From an uncultured Lachnospiraceae bacterium (GTDB taxonomy: Bacteria; Bacillota_A; Clostridia; Lachnospirales; Lachnospiraceae), in NCBI GenBank assembly GCA_949957035.1, contig CATLIP010000055.1, positions 1-11,573 of the forward strand: DNA of 11,573 nt, in the 5' to 3' direction. Each line of letters begins with the position of its first letter. The first letter of the stretch is position 1. Positions 1-6,808 of this stretch are shown here, one piece after another. The translations under genes and the position numbers were made by a program. Under the pieces are notes generated by a model. It searched no databases and was not told the DNA's origin. It was given only the letters and a program-made list of their open reading frames with translations.

Positions 1-1517
1 TCCACAGGACGCCTCGTTTTCCCAGGCAGCACATACCCTGCAATCCTTCCCTGCCCATCGGGGTAATCCTTTTCAACCTTAACCAAATCTTCATAAGCCA
101 CCCGGGAATCCCCCACGGCGTCATCAGGAAATCCCCGCTTGCCAAACTCACCCCCCGCGGCAGCAACCGGAAATCCCTGCTTGTCAAACTCAAGCCCCGC
201 ACTGGCAGATGGGAATCCCTGCCTGTCAAACTCTGCTACAGGAATCCCGGTATATTCCCAGATCTCCTCAAAAATCTCCTGTTCCGGGCAGCCTCTATTC
301 GTTCCCGACAGCACAATCCTATAACAGTCATTCATATTAGCCTGCTTCTCCTTCGACCGTTCTGCCTGTATCATCTCAATAAATGCAGTCAGCCTGGTAG
401 CAATCTGCCCCGAATCCGCATTGGAATAGTCCGTATCCACGGCAATATAAGGAAGACGCTTCTCCTCATTCACAAATTTCCGGATATAGAACGACTCCGC
501 CCCAGTGGAATGGCAGCCCCTTAATATCACCTCCACCACGCCTTCCACATGGTACTCGTCAATAATCTCTCCAAGCAGTTCAATCCGGTTATCATTGGGC
601 GTCATAATCGAACATCCCGTCGCCAGATATTTTCTGGCAATCGCCCCGTAAATATCATCCGTATCCTCTTCCACCATCCGGGAAAGCGCACGGACACCGC
701 TGCAGTTTTCCGTCGCCACTACAACACCGCCGTTTTCCTCGACTGCACGGATGACCTTCAGGCTGTCCCCTCCAACCGGGCAGCCTGTCACCAGAATCCG
801 TACCCTTCTCTCTTGCCTCTTACCCTGGCCATACTCCTTTAGAATCTTCTCCCTCACTCCTGCCACAAGCTCTGGGGTCGTCTGAAAATCAAATCGGTAC
901 TTACTGCCAAGCACCATCTTCTGAATATCTTCCCCCAAAACAGGCACAGGGTCCAGCTTCATCACTTCACATAAAGATTTCAGCGACATACGGATCCGGT
1001 TATTCAGATGCACCGCACTGCGAATCATCTCCTCCGTAATCACCACATGAAAAAACTCCTCCAGAAACTCCTTGGCACGTATCACCTCTCCCCGCCAGAA
1101 TTCATATCCCCGCTCAGACTGGCTGTTAGGAAGCTCCATCACATGAACCGGCTTAAATTCCGCCATCATCTCATACATCTTTTTCTTGCCGTCACACGTC
1201 GTCTCACCGATTACTAAGTCCGCAAAATGAAAAAGAGGACATTTATCCTCAACAGCAAAACCATAACTGGACTTCACCAGCGGGCACATGCTCTGGGGCA
1301 TGAACCGCTCTGCCGCAGGAATCGTCTCCTCCGCAAATGAACATAGGGCCACAGGGACGGCTCCCGCCGCAATCGCAAGCTCCGGCGGGAAATACGCACA
1401 ATACATTCCCACCACAGGAATCCCCCGGTCCTTATACTCCTTAATCTCCAAAAAAGAGGTCTTCCTCTGTTCCCCAAACTCCTCAAAAATCTCCGGCAAT
1501 TCCCGCTCAATCCTCAT
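1..1517 (-). CDS. Double-cubane-cluster reductase (YjiM/HgdB-like), 3' end outside window
   Basis: The frame is open from ATG at 1517 to the left edge (505 codons, no stop). Residues 1-383 match the 2-hydroxyacyl-CoA dehydratase-like double-cubane family. Visible marks are the cysteines in YCAYFPPEL (C40), MCPLVKSSYG (C78) and CPLFHFADLVIGETTCDGKK (C93, C108), then TGCPVGGD, ENCSGVRAL, ATGCSIMTPNDNR and RGCHSTGAES. The usual end of the domain, DTDYSNADSGQIATR, lies near residue 370. Family members bind an Fe-S double cubane and perform ATP-driven low-potential reductions with an ASKHA-type activase; the substrate here is unknown. Unusually, about 120 or more residues follow the domain, including three 14-residue repeats (residues 429-470). 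I do not recognise this extension. The start follows AGGA (6 nt spacing) or AAGGAG (12 nt), 8 nt after the PucR-like gene, so the two are probably co-transcribed. An activase gene or domain may lie beyond the edge. Confidence 0.9.
   Translation of the reverse strand, partial: MRIERELPEIFEEFGEQRKTSFLEIKEYKDRGIPVVGMYCAYFPPELAIAAGAVPVALCSFAEETIPAAERFMPQSMCPLVKSSYGFAVEDKCPLFHFADLVIGETTCDGKKKMYEMMAEFKPVHVMELPNSQSERGYEFWRGEVIRAKEFLEEFFHVVITEEMIRSAVHLNNRIRMSLKSLCEVMKLDPVPVLGEDIQKMVLGSKYRFDFQTTPELVAGVREKILKEYGQGKRQERRVRILVTGCPVGGDSLKVIRAVEENGGVVVATENCSGVRALSRMVEEDTDDIYGAIARKYLATGCSIMTPNDNRIELLGEIIDEYHVEGVVEVILRGCHSTGAESFYIRKFVNEEKRLPYIAVDTDYSNADSGQIATRLTAFIEMIQAERSKEKQANMNDCYRIVLSGTNRGCPEQEIFEEIWEYTGIPVAEFDRQGFPSASAGLEFDKQGFPVAAAGGEFGKRGFPDDAVGDSRVAYEDLVKVEKDYPDGQGRIAGYVLPGKTRRPV
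108..233 (-). repeat. Three in-frame 42-bp tandem repeats (14 residues each)
   Basis: Three adjacent 42-bp units lie inside the C-terminal extension of the double-cubane protein: 192-233 (EFDRQGFPSASAGL), 150-191 (EFDKQGFPVAAAGG) and 108-149 (EFGKRGFPDDAVGD). The core EF(D/G)(K/R)(Q/R)GFP is kept in all three. The stretch just before (GIPVA, next to the first EFD) looks like a partial fourth copy. Units 1 and 2 are nearly identical over their first 21 bases, and third-position changes are tolerated. This suggests duplication followed by drift under reading-frame constraint. The function is unknown. Confidence 0.85.
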
Positions 1518-1525
1518 AGCTTATC

Positions 1526-2665
1526 CTAACTCCTTAACCTTTGCCCTGCAATATCATACATCATGATAAATGCCAGCAGTTCTCTGGATACCTCGAAATC
1601 ATTCATATCCACGTCAATACACTCTTTAATCTGCTTCAGCCGGTAAACCAACGTATTCCTATGGATATGCAGCCTCTTCGCCGCAGCCGTGACATTATTC
1701 TCACAAAGCAGATAAGTCTTTAATGTATGATACAATTCCGTATGGTTTCTCTCATCCTCCAAAAGCAGCCGCTCAACCGAATAGTCCCTAAGCCCCGCCT
1801 TCTCAATCAGAGAGGTCGTATACGTGTACATTCCCCGCATAGACCATTCCTTTTCCCTGCGCACCACAGCACTTTCCCGGGAATCCTTAACCCGCGCCAT
1901 TCTCTGTAAAATCTTCTTCTTCTCCCTGCACAGGCAGATATCCGAAAAAACCTCGCTGACACAGCAGCCGCACTTTTCCGCCTCTATTGCCCCATAGACA
2001 GAAAAAGCATCCTGCTCCTTCAAATGGTACAGCAATACATACACCTCCCGGCTTTTTTCGTAAATGTACAGACAATTCCATACTGCCCGCAAAGCAGCCA
2101 TCTTCTCCTGCACACGGCCGCCGTCTTTACAGAATAAAACAACAAGATAATTCCCCTCAGGGAAACCATACTCCTTAATAACCCCCGAGGCGTCCTCTTC
2201 AAAAAGAACCCATCCGGCCATATGCTCTTTAAGCGGCTGGCAGAACAGATACTGCTTCTGCTCCTCCTCGAAATACCGCTTCATATTCTGCGCCAGAATC
2301 CCTCCTAACTCATAAAAGGCTGCTTCTTCCTCCTTCTCTTCAAAAATCAGGATGACAAAGCCAATCGCCATCTTCCCTCCATATACAGGAGTGACGCATA
2401 CACGGCTGCCATCCACTTCCTTTCTGTCACAGACAGCCATATAATCCTCAAAAGTAAGATGCCCCCTCCCGGCAGACACAGGGAACAACTTTTCACACAT
2501 ACAGGAACAGGCAAGAACTTTCCCTGTCCCTGCCGCAAATGCTACTCCTGCTTTCGTATACTCCTCAATCCTCTCCGCGATGCACATAAATATAGAATCT
2601 TCGAGCATTGCTTCAAATATAATTCTGTAACAATTCTCAATCGCAAACATATTCATCCACCCCAT
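1526..2665 (-). CDS. PucR/CdaR-type transcriptional regulator
   Basis: This 379-residue protein ends in a PucR-type helix-turn-helix (HTH_30) at about residues 323-352, containing NNVTAAAKRLHIHRNTLVYR. Helical residues before it (about 300-320, ERLLLEDERNHTELYHTL) resemble the dimer/linker region of the family. The N-terminal ~250 residues have no clear catalytic motif and probably form a sensor region. Family members are usually activators of catabolic operons; the ligand cannot be told here. The gene stops 8 nt before the double-cubane reductase, so it likely controls that gene and itself. The start is uncertain: ATG at 2665 has AGGA 12 nt upstream, but a near-consensus promoter (2672-2700) would begin transcription at about that ATG. 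Met4 (2656) or Met6 (2650, preceded by GGGGTGG) could therefore be the true start. Confidence 0.85.
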   Translation of the reverse strand: MGWMNMFAIENCYRIIFEAMLEDSIFMCIAERIEEYTKAGVAFAAGTGKVLACSCMCEKLFPVSAGRGHLTFEDYMAVCDRKEVDGSRVCVTPVYGGKMAIGFVILIFEEKEEEAAFYELGGILAQNMKRYFEEEQKQYLFCQPLKEHMAGWVLFEEDASGVIKEYGFPEGNYLVVLFCKDGGRVQEKMAALRAVWNCLYIYEKSREVYVLLYHLKEQDAFSVYGAIEAEKCGCCVSEVFSDICLCREKKKILQRMARVKDSRESAVVRREKEWSMRGMYTYTTSLIEKAGLRDYSVERLLLEDERNHTELYHTLKTYLLCENNVTAAAKRLHIHRNTLVYRLKQIKECIDVDMNDFEVSRELLAFIMMYDIAGQRLRS

Positions 2666-2671
2666 ATGAAT

Positions 2672-2700
2672 ATTATTTCCTAGAAAATTGTATCTGTCAA
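2672..2700 (-). promoter_or_regulatory. Near-consensus sigma-70/sigma-A promoter for the PucR-reductase unit
   Basis: On the minus strand TTGACA (2700-2695) is separated by exactly 17 nt from AATAAT (2677-2672), a 6/6 and 5/6 match to the -35 and -10 consensus. The predicted transcription start falls at about 2664-2666, on the first ATG of the regulator. The mRNA would then be leaderless or translated from Met4/Met6. No experimental support can be seen in sequence. Confidence 0.6.
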
Positions 2701-2728
2701 ATAGATTTTCCCCCTCTTAGCCGCCAAT

Positions 2729-2758
2729 TATAGAGATTGTCTATACCTAAACTCTATA
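2729..2758. promoter_or_regulatory. Inverted repeat TATAGA-N5-TCTATA plus a third half-site, possible operator
   Basis: A perfect 6-bp inverted repeat, TATAGA (2729-2734) GATTG TCTATA (2740-2745), is followed by another TCTATA at 2753-2758. It lies about 30 bp upstream of the -35 box of the regulator gene and overlaps the stop codon of the amidohydrolase gene. No T-run follows in the minus direction, so an intrinsic terminator is unlikely. An operator for the adjacent PucR-type regulator is a reasonable inference, but no known motif is matched. Confidence 0.4.
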
Positions 2759-3983
2759 GCTTCCCCATACAGCCATAATATCCGATTGTCGCGAATACTC
2801 CCGCAGCTTTTCCCAGCACCCGGTCATCAAACCGGTAATCCAGGCTGTGAAGTCCCGGAATCTCCTTCTCGCCTGCAGGCCGGATTCCGATAAACAGATA
2901 CACAGACGGTACCCTCGCACTATACTCTGCAAAATTCTCTCCTCCAAGATTATCCTCTTCAATCATATACGCCTGGCCCTGTCCGAGAATCTGCGAAGCA
3001 GCATTTCTGACTCCATTAAGGAGGCTCTGTGCATTCTCCACCGCGCCGCCGTGAAACTGCACATCTACCTCACAGGAAGCCCCGTAAACGCTGCACACCG
3101 CCTTTGCCTCCTGCTTCAATTCCCTGCCCATGATCTCCAGCGTCTCCCGTCTGGCCGCCCTCATGGTGCCGCCAAACTCACAGGTCTCCGGGATCACATT
3201 GCGCACTTTTGGGTCCCCTGCCTGCATATAAGTCACAGACATCACCTTTGACGCCGTACCCCCAATCTTCCTCGTCAGGATTGCAGGAATATGCTGGTAG
3301 ATCTCCCCCGCAGCAGCAATCGGGTCAATGGTCTGCTCCGGCCAGGACGCATGTCCTTTTTTTCCGGTAATCTTCACCCGGAATGACCCCACACAGCCAA
3401 ATGCATACCTTCTGGCAATCCCAATCCTGCCGCTCTCGATGGAAGGCCAGCCGTGGGCGGCAAATGCCATGTCAACATCCGGAGCCTCCAGCACTTTGTC
3501 TTCACAGATTAAAGTATCTGCCCCTTTCCCCACCTCCTCTCCTGGCTGGAACACAAACTTGATACAGCCGCCCCATTCCTCCCGGATCTCTGACAGGAGC
3601 ATCGCTGCGCCAATCAGCCAGGCAGCATGCCCGTCATGGCCGCACGCATGCATACAGCCCGGATTCTTAGACTTATATCACCATTCTCCCTTTTCCTCAA
3701 TAGGGAGCGCATCTATATCCGCTCTCAGAAGGACTGTCTTCCCTCCGCTCCTTTTCCCCCGCATGACGGCAACAATCCCAAAGCCTCCGGCCTTATGCTC
3801 CTGTACCTCAAGTCCCGATATCTTTCGGAGTTCCCGGCTGATGATTTCATGCGTCTTGGGAAGATCCACGCCAAGCTCCGGATACTGATGGAGTTCACGC
3901 CTGATCGCTGTCAGCTTTGGCTCTAACTCTCCCGCCGTCTTCTTAATCTTTTCGATTACATTTTTCTGTTCACCTGTTTCCAT
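2754..3983 (-). pseudogene. M20-family amidohydrolase (HipO/YxeP-like) interrupted by in-frame TGA
   Basis: One reading frame of about 409 codons encodes an M20D amidohydrolase, the usual family length, but codon 102 is TGA (3680-3678). Upstream lie RRELHQYPELG and LRADIDALPIEEKGEW. Directly after the stop, in the same frame, comes YKSKNPGCMHACGHDGH, so no base has been gained or lost. All expected dinuclear-metal ligands remain: C114 and H116 (ACGHDGH), E149/E150 (QPGEEVGKG), H177 (AAHGWP) and H379 (GLHSLDYRFDD). Relatives cleave N-acyl amino acids to free amino acid plus acid. ATG 3983 has a good AGGA site. It follows the ABC ATPase gene by 75 nt containing a hairpin terminator. A nonsense mutation is most likely; the codon usually specifies Pro or a variable residue in relatives, which weakens a selenocysteine reading. 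Restart at Met111 would lose the N-terminal part of the catalytic domain. Confidence 0.8.
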
Positions 3984-4001
3984 TTCTTCCTGCCCTTTCT
4001 A

Positions 4002-4045
4002 CACAAAAAGAACCATCGGGAAACGCCATCCTTGCCATTTCCCGA
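4002..4045 (-). terminator. Intrinsic terminator after the ABC ATPase gene
   Basis: On the minus strand TCGGGAAA (4045-4038) pairs perfectly with TTTCCCGA (4023-4016) around a 14-nt loop. TTCTTTTTG follows at 4012-4004. It lies 14 nt after the ATPase stop and before the amidohydrolase start. The T-run begins a few bases from the stem, so termination may be partial, letting some transcripts read into the amidohydrolase gene. Confidence 0.6.
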
Positions 4046-4058
4046 CAGTCCTTCCATA

Positions 4059-4817
4059 CTATTTACGATTCACAAAATTCAGGAACTGTTTAAGCCTGGG
4101 ATTCTCCGGATGGTCAATGATCTCCTCCGGCGTCCCGTCTGCCGCAATGCGCCCGCCGTCCATGAATAAGATCCGGGTCGCAACCTCTCTGGCAAATCCA
4201 ATCTCGTGGGTTACAAGTATCATAGTCGTCCCGTCTTCTGCCAAAGATTTGATGGTATTCAGCACTTCGCCCACCAGCTCCGGATCCAATGCAGACGTCG
4301 GCTCGTCGAACAAAACCACATTAGGGTTCACAGCCAAAGCTCTTGCAATCCCTACCCGCTGCTGCTGTCCGCCGGATAATTTGGACGGATAAAAATCCTT
4401 TCTCTCTCCCATCCCCACCTTTTCAAGCAGCTCAAGAGCCGTCTTTTCCGCCTCGGCTTTCGGCTTTTTCTGGACTACCGTCAGAGCCTCCATGACATTC
4501 TCAAGAGCCGTCTTGTTCTTGAAGAGGTTATACCCTTGAAAAACCATGGAAGAATGCCTGCGGAGCTCTATGACCTCCTTTTTCGTATGGCGCTCTGCGT
4601 CCACCGTAACATCTCCGATGGTAATCAGCCCCTTCGTCGGCACAGTCAGATAGTTCAGGCAGCGAAGCAGTGTGGATTTCCCTGTTCCGGAAGGCCCGAG
4701 TATGGCAATTACCTCATTCTTGTTAATCGTAAGGCTGATATCCGTCAGAACCTTCGTATCTGCATCAAACTCTTTATAGAGATGTTCAATCTTTACCAGT
4801 TGTGTCTCTGTTCCCAT
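4059..4817 (-). CDS. Amino-acid ABC transporter ATP-binding protein (GlnQ/TcyN-like)
   Basis: This 252-residue cytoplasmic ATPase belongs to the polar amino-acid uptake family and energises import through the permease encoded upstream. All core motifs are intact: Walker [10 protein letters not shown] (residues 41-49), Q-loop glutamine Q94 (VFQGYNLF), signature LSGGQQQR (147-154), Walker B VVLFDEP (167-173), D-loop SALD and switch histidine H204 (THE). Length is typical. ATG 4817 has a GGGA/AGGA-rich stretch upstream. The gene starts 27 nt after the binding-protein gene and is followed by an amidohydrolase, the order seen in Bacillus yxeMNOP. Family identity is certain; the transported substrate is inferred only from the amidohydrolase neighbour. 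Confidence 0.95.
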   Translation of the reverse strand: MGTETQLVKIEHLYKEFDADTKVLTDISLTINKNEVIAILGPSGTGKSTLLRCLNYLTVPTKGLITIGDVTVDAERHTKKEVIELRRHSSMVFQGYNLFKNKTALENVMEALTVVQKKPKAEAEKTALELLEKVGMGERKDFYPSKLSGGQQQRVGIARALAVNPNVVLFDEPTSALDPELVGEVLNTIKSLAEDGTTMILVTHEIGFAREVATRILFMDGGRIAADGTPEEIIDHPENPRLKQFLNFVNRK

Positions 4818-4844
4818 AATTTTCCCAATCTTCCTGACTTTATA

Positions 4845-5726
4845 TTATTTTTGAATCAATTCTGTCATATCCGCAAACATCCACTTCTCCGTGATTTTGC
4901 CGATGGTTCCGTCATCTAACATTTCCTGAATCACTTTGTCCAGTTCTTCTTTCAGCTCTGCGCCTTCGTCCGTCTTTGGCAGGAAATATGCTACATTGTT
5001 CGCCAACAGATTCTCCTCGAAGAAACGGAAGTCAGCCTCGCCATTATTGTGGGAAAATGCATTTACATTGGTCGTGGTATTGGCATAAGCGTCAATTCGT
5101 TCAAGCATTAAGTCATTCATACCCACCGCGCTGTCTTCATAAAGCTTAACTTCAAATCCAATCTCCGCTCCGAGATCCTCAATAATCGTCTGCGCCGCCT
5201 GTCCGTTCGTACATCCGACTACCTTGCCCTTCAAGTCCTCTACCGTCTTATAGCTGCTGCTGTCATTGACGATGACACACTGGGCGTCTCCATAATAGGG
5301 AATCGTTGCATTGTACTTTTCTTCTCTCTCCGGCTTCACAGCAGTACAGTTGGCCACTACGTCTGCCCGGGCCGTATCAAGTTCTCCCCACATGGCGTCA
5401 AATGCCGCCTGTTTTACCTCCACTTCCCATCCGGTACGCTCTTCTATCTCAGCCCACATCTCGGCGTCAATCCCTGTCCATGTCCCATCATCTGCCAGAA
5501 GGGTGTACGGCTCTCCTGTCCCTGATGTCACGAGGGTAACTTTCCGGTCTGAATATCCGGTATCAGAATCAGCATCAGAGCCTTCGTCTGCATCGTCTGC
5601 CGTCCCTTAAGATTCTGTCTTAGCCTCATCCTTTCCAGAATCACCGGAATCACTGTTCCCGCATCCTGCTGCCATTGTCATTGCCATGGCTGTCACTAAT
5701 AAAGCTGCTATCAAACGTCTCTTCAT
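4845..5726 (-). pseudogene. Amino-acid-binding lipoprotein (SBP_bac_3) interrupted by in-frame TAA
   Basis: The natural start is ATG 5726, preceded by GAGGAG. It gives a lipoprotein signal: MKRRLIAALLVTAMAM, then AAGC with C22 as the lipid-attached cysteine. A Ser/Asp/Gly/Glu-rich linker follows, and codon 40 is TAA (5609-5607). The same frame then continues without interruption to 4845 (294 codons in all) through a complete family 3 solute-binding domain: EPYTLLADDGTWTGIDAEMW, FGELDT-like WGELDTARADVVANC, KGKVVGCTNGQAAQTI and a normal C-terminus. A gene caller may start instead at GTG 5531. That product would lack the signal peptide and lipid anchor and could not serve outside the cell. A change from GAA to TAA would be one base. 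Mutation, sequence error or readthrough remain possible. The neighbouring permease and ATPase are intact. Confidence 0.8.
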
Positions 5727-5760
5727 AATTCTTCTTCTCCTCTTTTCGATTTAATCTATC

Positions 5761-5856
5761 TTAAATAGGACGCTTTGCAAACTCCGCCAGATTTGCCACA
5801 TATTGCAGAATTTGGACGGCTTCCCAGTTAAGATCCCACTTAATACATCGTCGCAC
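5761..5856 (-). CDS. Possible 31-residue small ORF overlapping the permease 3' end
   Basis: A GTG at 5856, preceded by GGAG with 7 nt spacing, opens a 31-residue frame. It overlaps the last permease codons and stops 34 nt before the binding-protein gene. Its translation (VRRCIKWDLNWEAVQILQYV, then ANLAEFAKRPI) has a protein-like, amphipathic-helix look. It fills most of the 113-nt gap. No family is recognised. The GGAG is itself part of permease codons (LLEKK), so it may be coincidence. A shifted C-terminal extension of the permease is an alternative, although the permease already ends in a normal way. Confidence 0.25.
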   Translation of the reverse strand: MRRCIKWDLNWEAVQILQYVANLAEFAKRPI

Positions 5857-6502
5857 ACTTCTTCTCCAGAAGCTTATGTACTAATCCAAGGATAAAAATA
5901 ATTACCCAGTAGATGAGCATGACTGCCGCATAGATTTCAAAGTACCGGAAAGTCCTTGCGCCCTCAATCTTCGCCGCTCCCATGATATCCGGCACGCCAA
6001 GCATGAACGCCAGGGACGTCTGTTTGATCAGGTTGATAATATCATTGAACAATGGCGGAAGCGCCACACGGACTGCCTGCGGAATGATAATCCGCCATAC
6101 CAGCTGAAGGTTCGTCATTCCCAGAGAATAAGCGGCTTCTTTCTGCCCTTCGTCTACGGAAAGCAGCGCGCCTCTGATACTCTCAGACATGAACGCCCCC
6201 ATGTTCAGGCTCATGACTACCGCAACCGCAATCAGAGGAGTCATGTCGCGCACAAATGCACTGTAAAGGGCGACTCCATAATAGAAAAAATACAGCTGTG
6301 CCACAATCGGGGTTCCTCTCATAATGGATACATACACCCGGGTAAACTGATACAATGCCGGAATCTTGTAATAGCCGATGATGGCGATGATAACTCCCAC
6401 TAACAGCGCAAATATGGTCGCCACGATGGTCAGTTCAAATGTGACGTTGACCTTGCTTGCGATTACAGGGAGAACTTCTAAAAAATAACTTACTTTAAAC
6501 AT
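5840..6502 (-). CDS. Amino-acid ABC transporter permease (HisM/GlnP family)
   Basis: This 220-residue inner-membrane protein has several hydrophobic segments, at about residues 22-43, 62-80, 88-107, 137-150 and 188-208. The EAA loop that contacts the ATPase is EAAYSLGMTNLQLVWRIIIP (122-141). IMRGTPIVAQLYF (60-72) and LIKQTSLAFMLGVPDIM (158-174) are typical of the polar amino-acid permease family, which normally works as a homodimer with an ATPase of the type found two genes downstream. The start at 6502 follows GGAG with 8 nt spacing. It is the first gene of the importer operon, and the region upstream holds a 28-bp palindrome. The sequence looks fully functional, unlike the interrupted binding protein that follows it. 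Confidence 0.95.
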   Translation of the reverse strand: MFKVSYFLEVLPVIASKVNVTFELTIVATIFALLVGVIIAIIGYYKIPALYQFTRVYVSIMRGTPIVAQLYFFYYGVALYSAFVRDMTPLIAVAVVMSLNMGAFMSESIRGALLSVDEGQKEAAYSLGMTNLQLVWRIIIPQAVRVALPPLFNDIINLIKQTSLAFMLGVPDIMGAAKIEGARTFRYFEIYAAVMLIYWVIIFILGLVHKLLEKKCATMY

Positions 6503-6585
6503 CTCATCTTCTCCAGACTCTTTTTTAGAATTTGTATTTCATACGTTATTATTTTAACTTTTTCGACATATTTTTCATCGTCATT

Positions 6586-6616
6586 CCTATACAAACAAAA
6601 GATTTAATTTTGTAAA
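6586..6616 (-). promoter_or_regulatory. Weak promoter candidate for the importer operon
   Basis: TTTACA (6616-6611) and TATAGG (6591-6586) lie on the minus strand with a 19-nt spacer, both imperfect and too far apart for a strong promoter. If used, the palindrome at 6627-6654 would be centred about 60 bp upstream of the start of transcription, where activators often bind. The rest of 6503-6585 is AT-rich with nothing I can name. Confidence 0.25.
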
Positions 6617-6626
6617 TTTCGCACAT

Positions 6627-6654
6627 TTTCTATGAATAGCGCTATTTATAGAAA
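6627..6654. promoter_or_regulatory. 28-bp near-perfect palindrome, probable operator of the importer operon
   Basis: On the plus strand TTTCTATGAATAGC (6627-6640) is followed directly by GCTATTTATAGAAA (6641-6654). These are reverse complements at 13 of 14 positions with no spacer. A further TTTTCTAT lies at 6656-6663. The lack of a loop and of a T-run argues for a DNA site bound by a dimeric or tetrameric regulator rather than a terminator. It is centred about 138 bp before the permease start. The TATAGA/TCTATA half-site core also occurs in the repeat at 2729-2758, suggesting related operators. The cognate regulator cannot be identified from sequence. Confidence 0.55.
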
Positions 6655-6712
6655 TTTTCTATCATAATAAGTATTTATCTTAGCTCCTTCCATTTAAGAA
6701 CTATTAATGGAT

Positions 6713-6743
6713 ATAAAAAAACACCAGCTATTTCTAACTGATG
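6713..6743 (-). terminator. Strong intrinsic terminator of the DUF2156-aminotransferase operon
   Basis: On the minus strand CATCAGTTA (6743-6735), a GAAA tetraloop and TAGCTGGTG (6730-6722) form a 9-bp stem with two G-U pairs, followed at once by seven T. It lies 65 nt after the stop of the membrane protein gene and ends the four-gene group. Confidence 0.85.
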
Positions 6744-6808
6744 CTTTCTGCCAAATTGACATAGAATATATGCCTTATAATGTTATTTCATTTATATTTA
6801 ACATTTCA

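Noticed and set aside
108..233. CRISPR array
   Set aside because: The 42-bp units are directly adjacent without unique spacers and keep a coding frame; they are protein repeats.
1274..1510. Minus-strand 78-codon ORF beginning MSGNCRRF
   Set aside because: It is an out-of-frame shadow of the double-cubane reductase, whose frame shows the family cysteine motifs and spans the whole stretch.
2729..2758. Intrinsic terminator for the amidohydrolase gene
   Set aside because: The arms are short and AT-only in part, and no T-run follows on the minus strand.
3328..3888. Plus-strand ORF of 186 codons opposite the amidohydrolase
   Set aside because: Its antisense sits in the well-conserved M20 coding frame and its translation is rich in Ser/Pro with no domain; it is an artefact of codon bias.
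5840..5860. Frameshift at the permease C-terminus into the small downstream frame
   Set aside because: The permease already ends at the normal length (220 residues) with a usual basic tail, so a frameshift is not needed to explain it.
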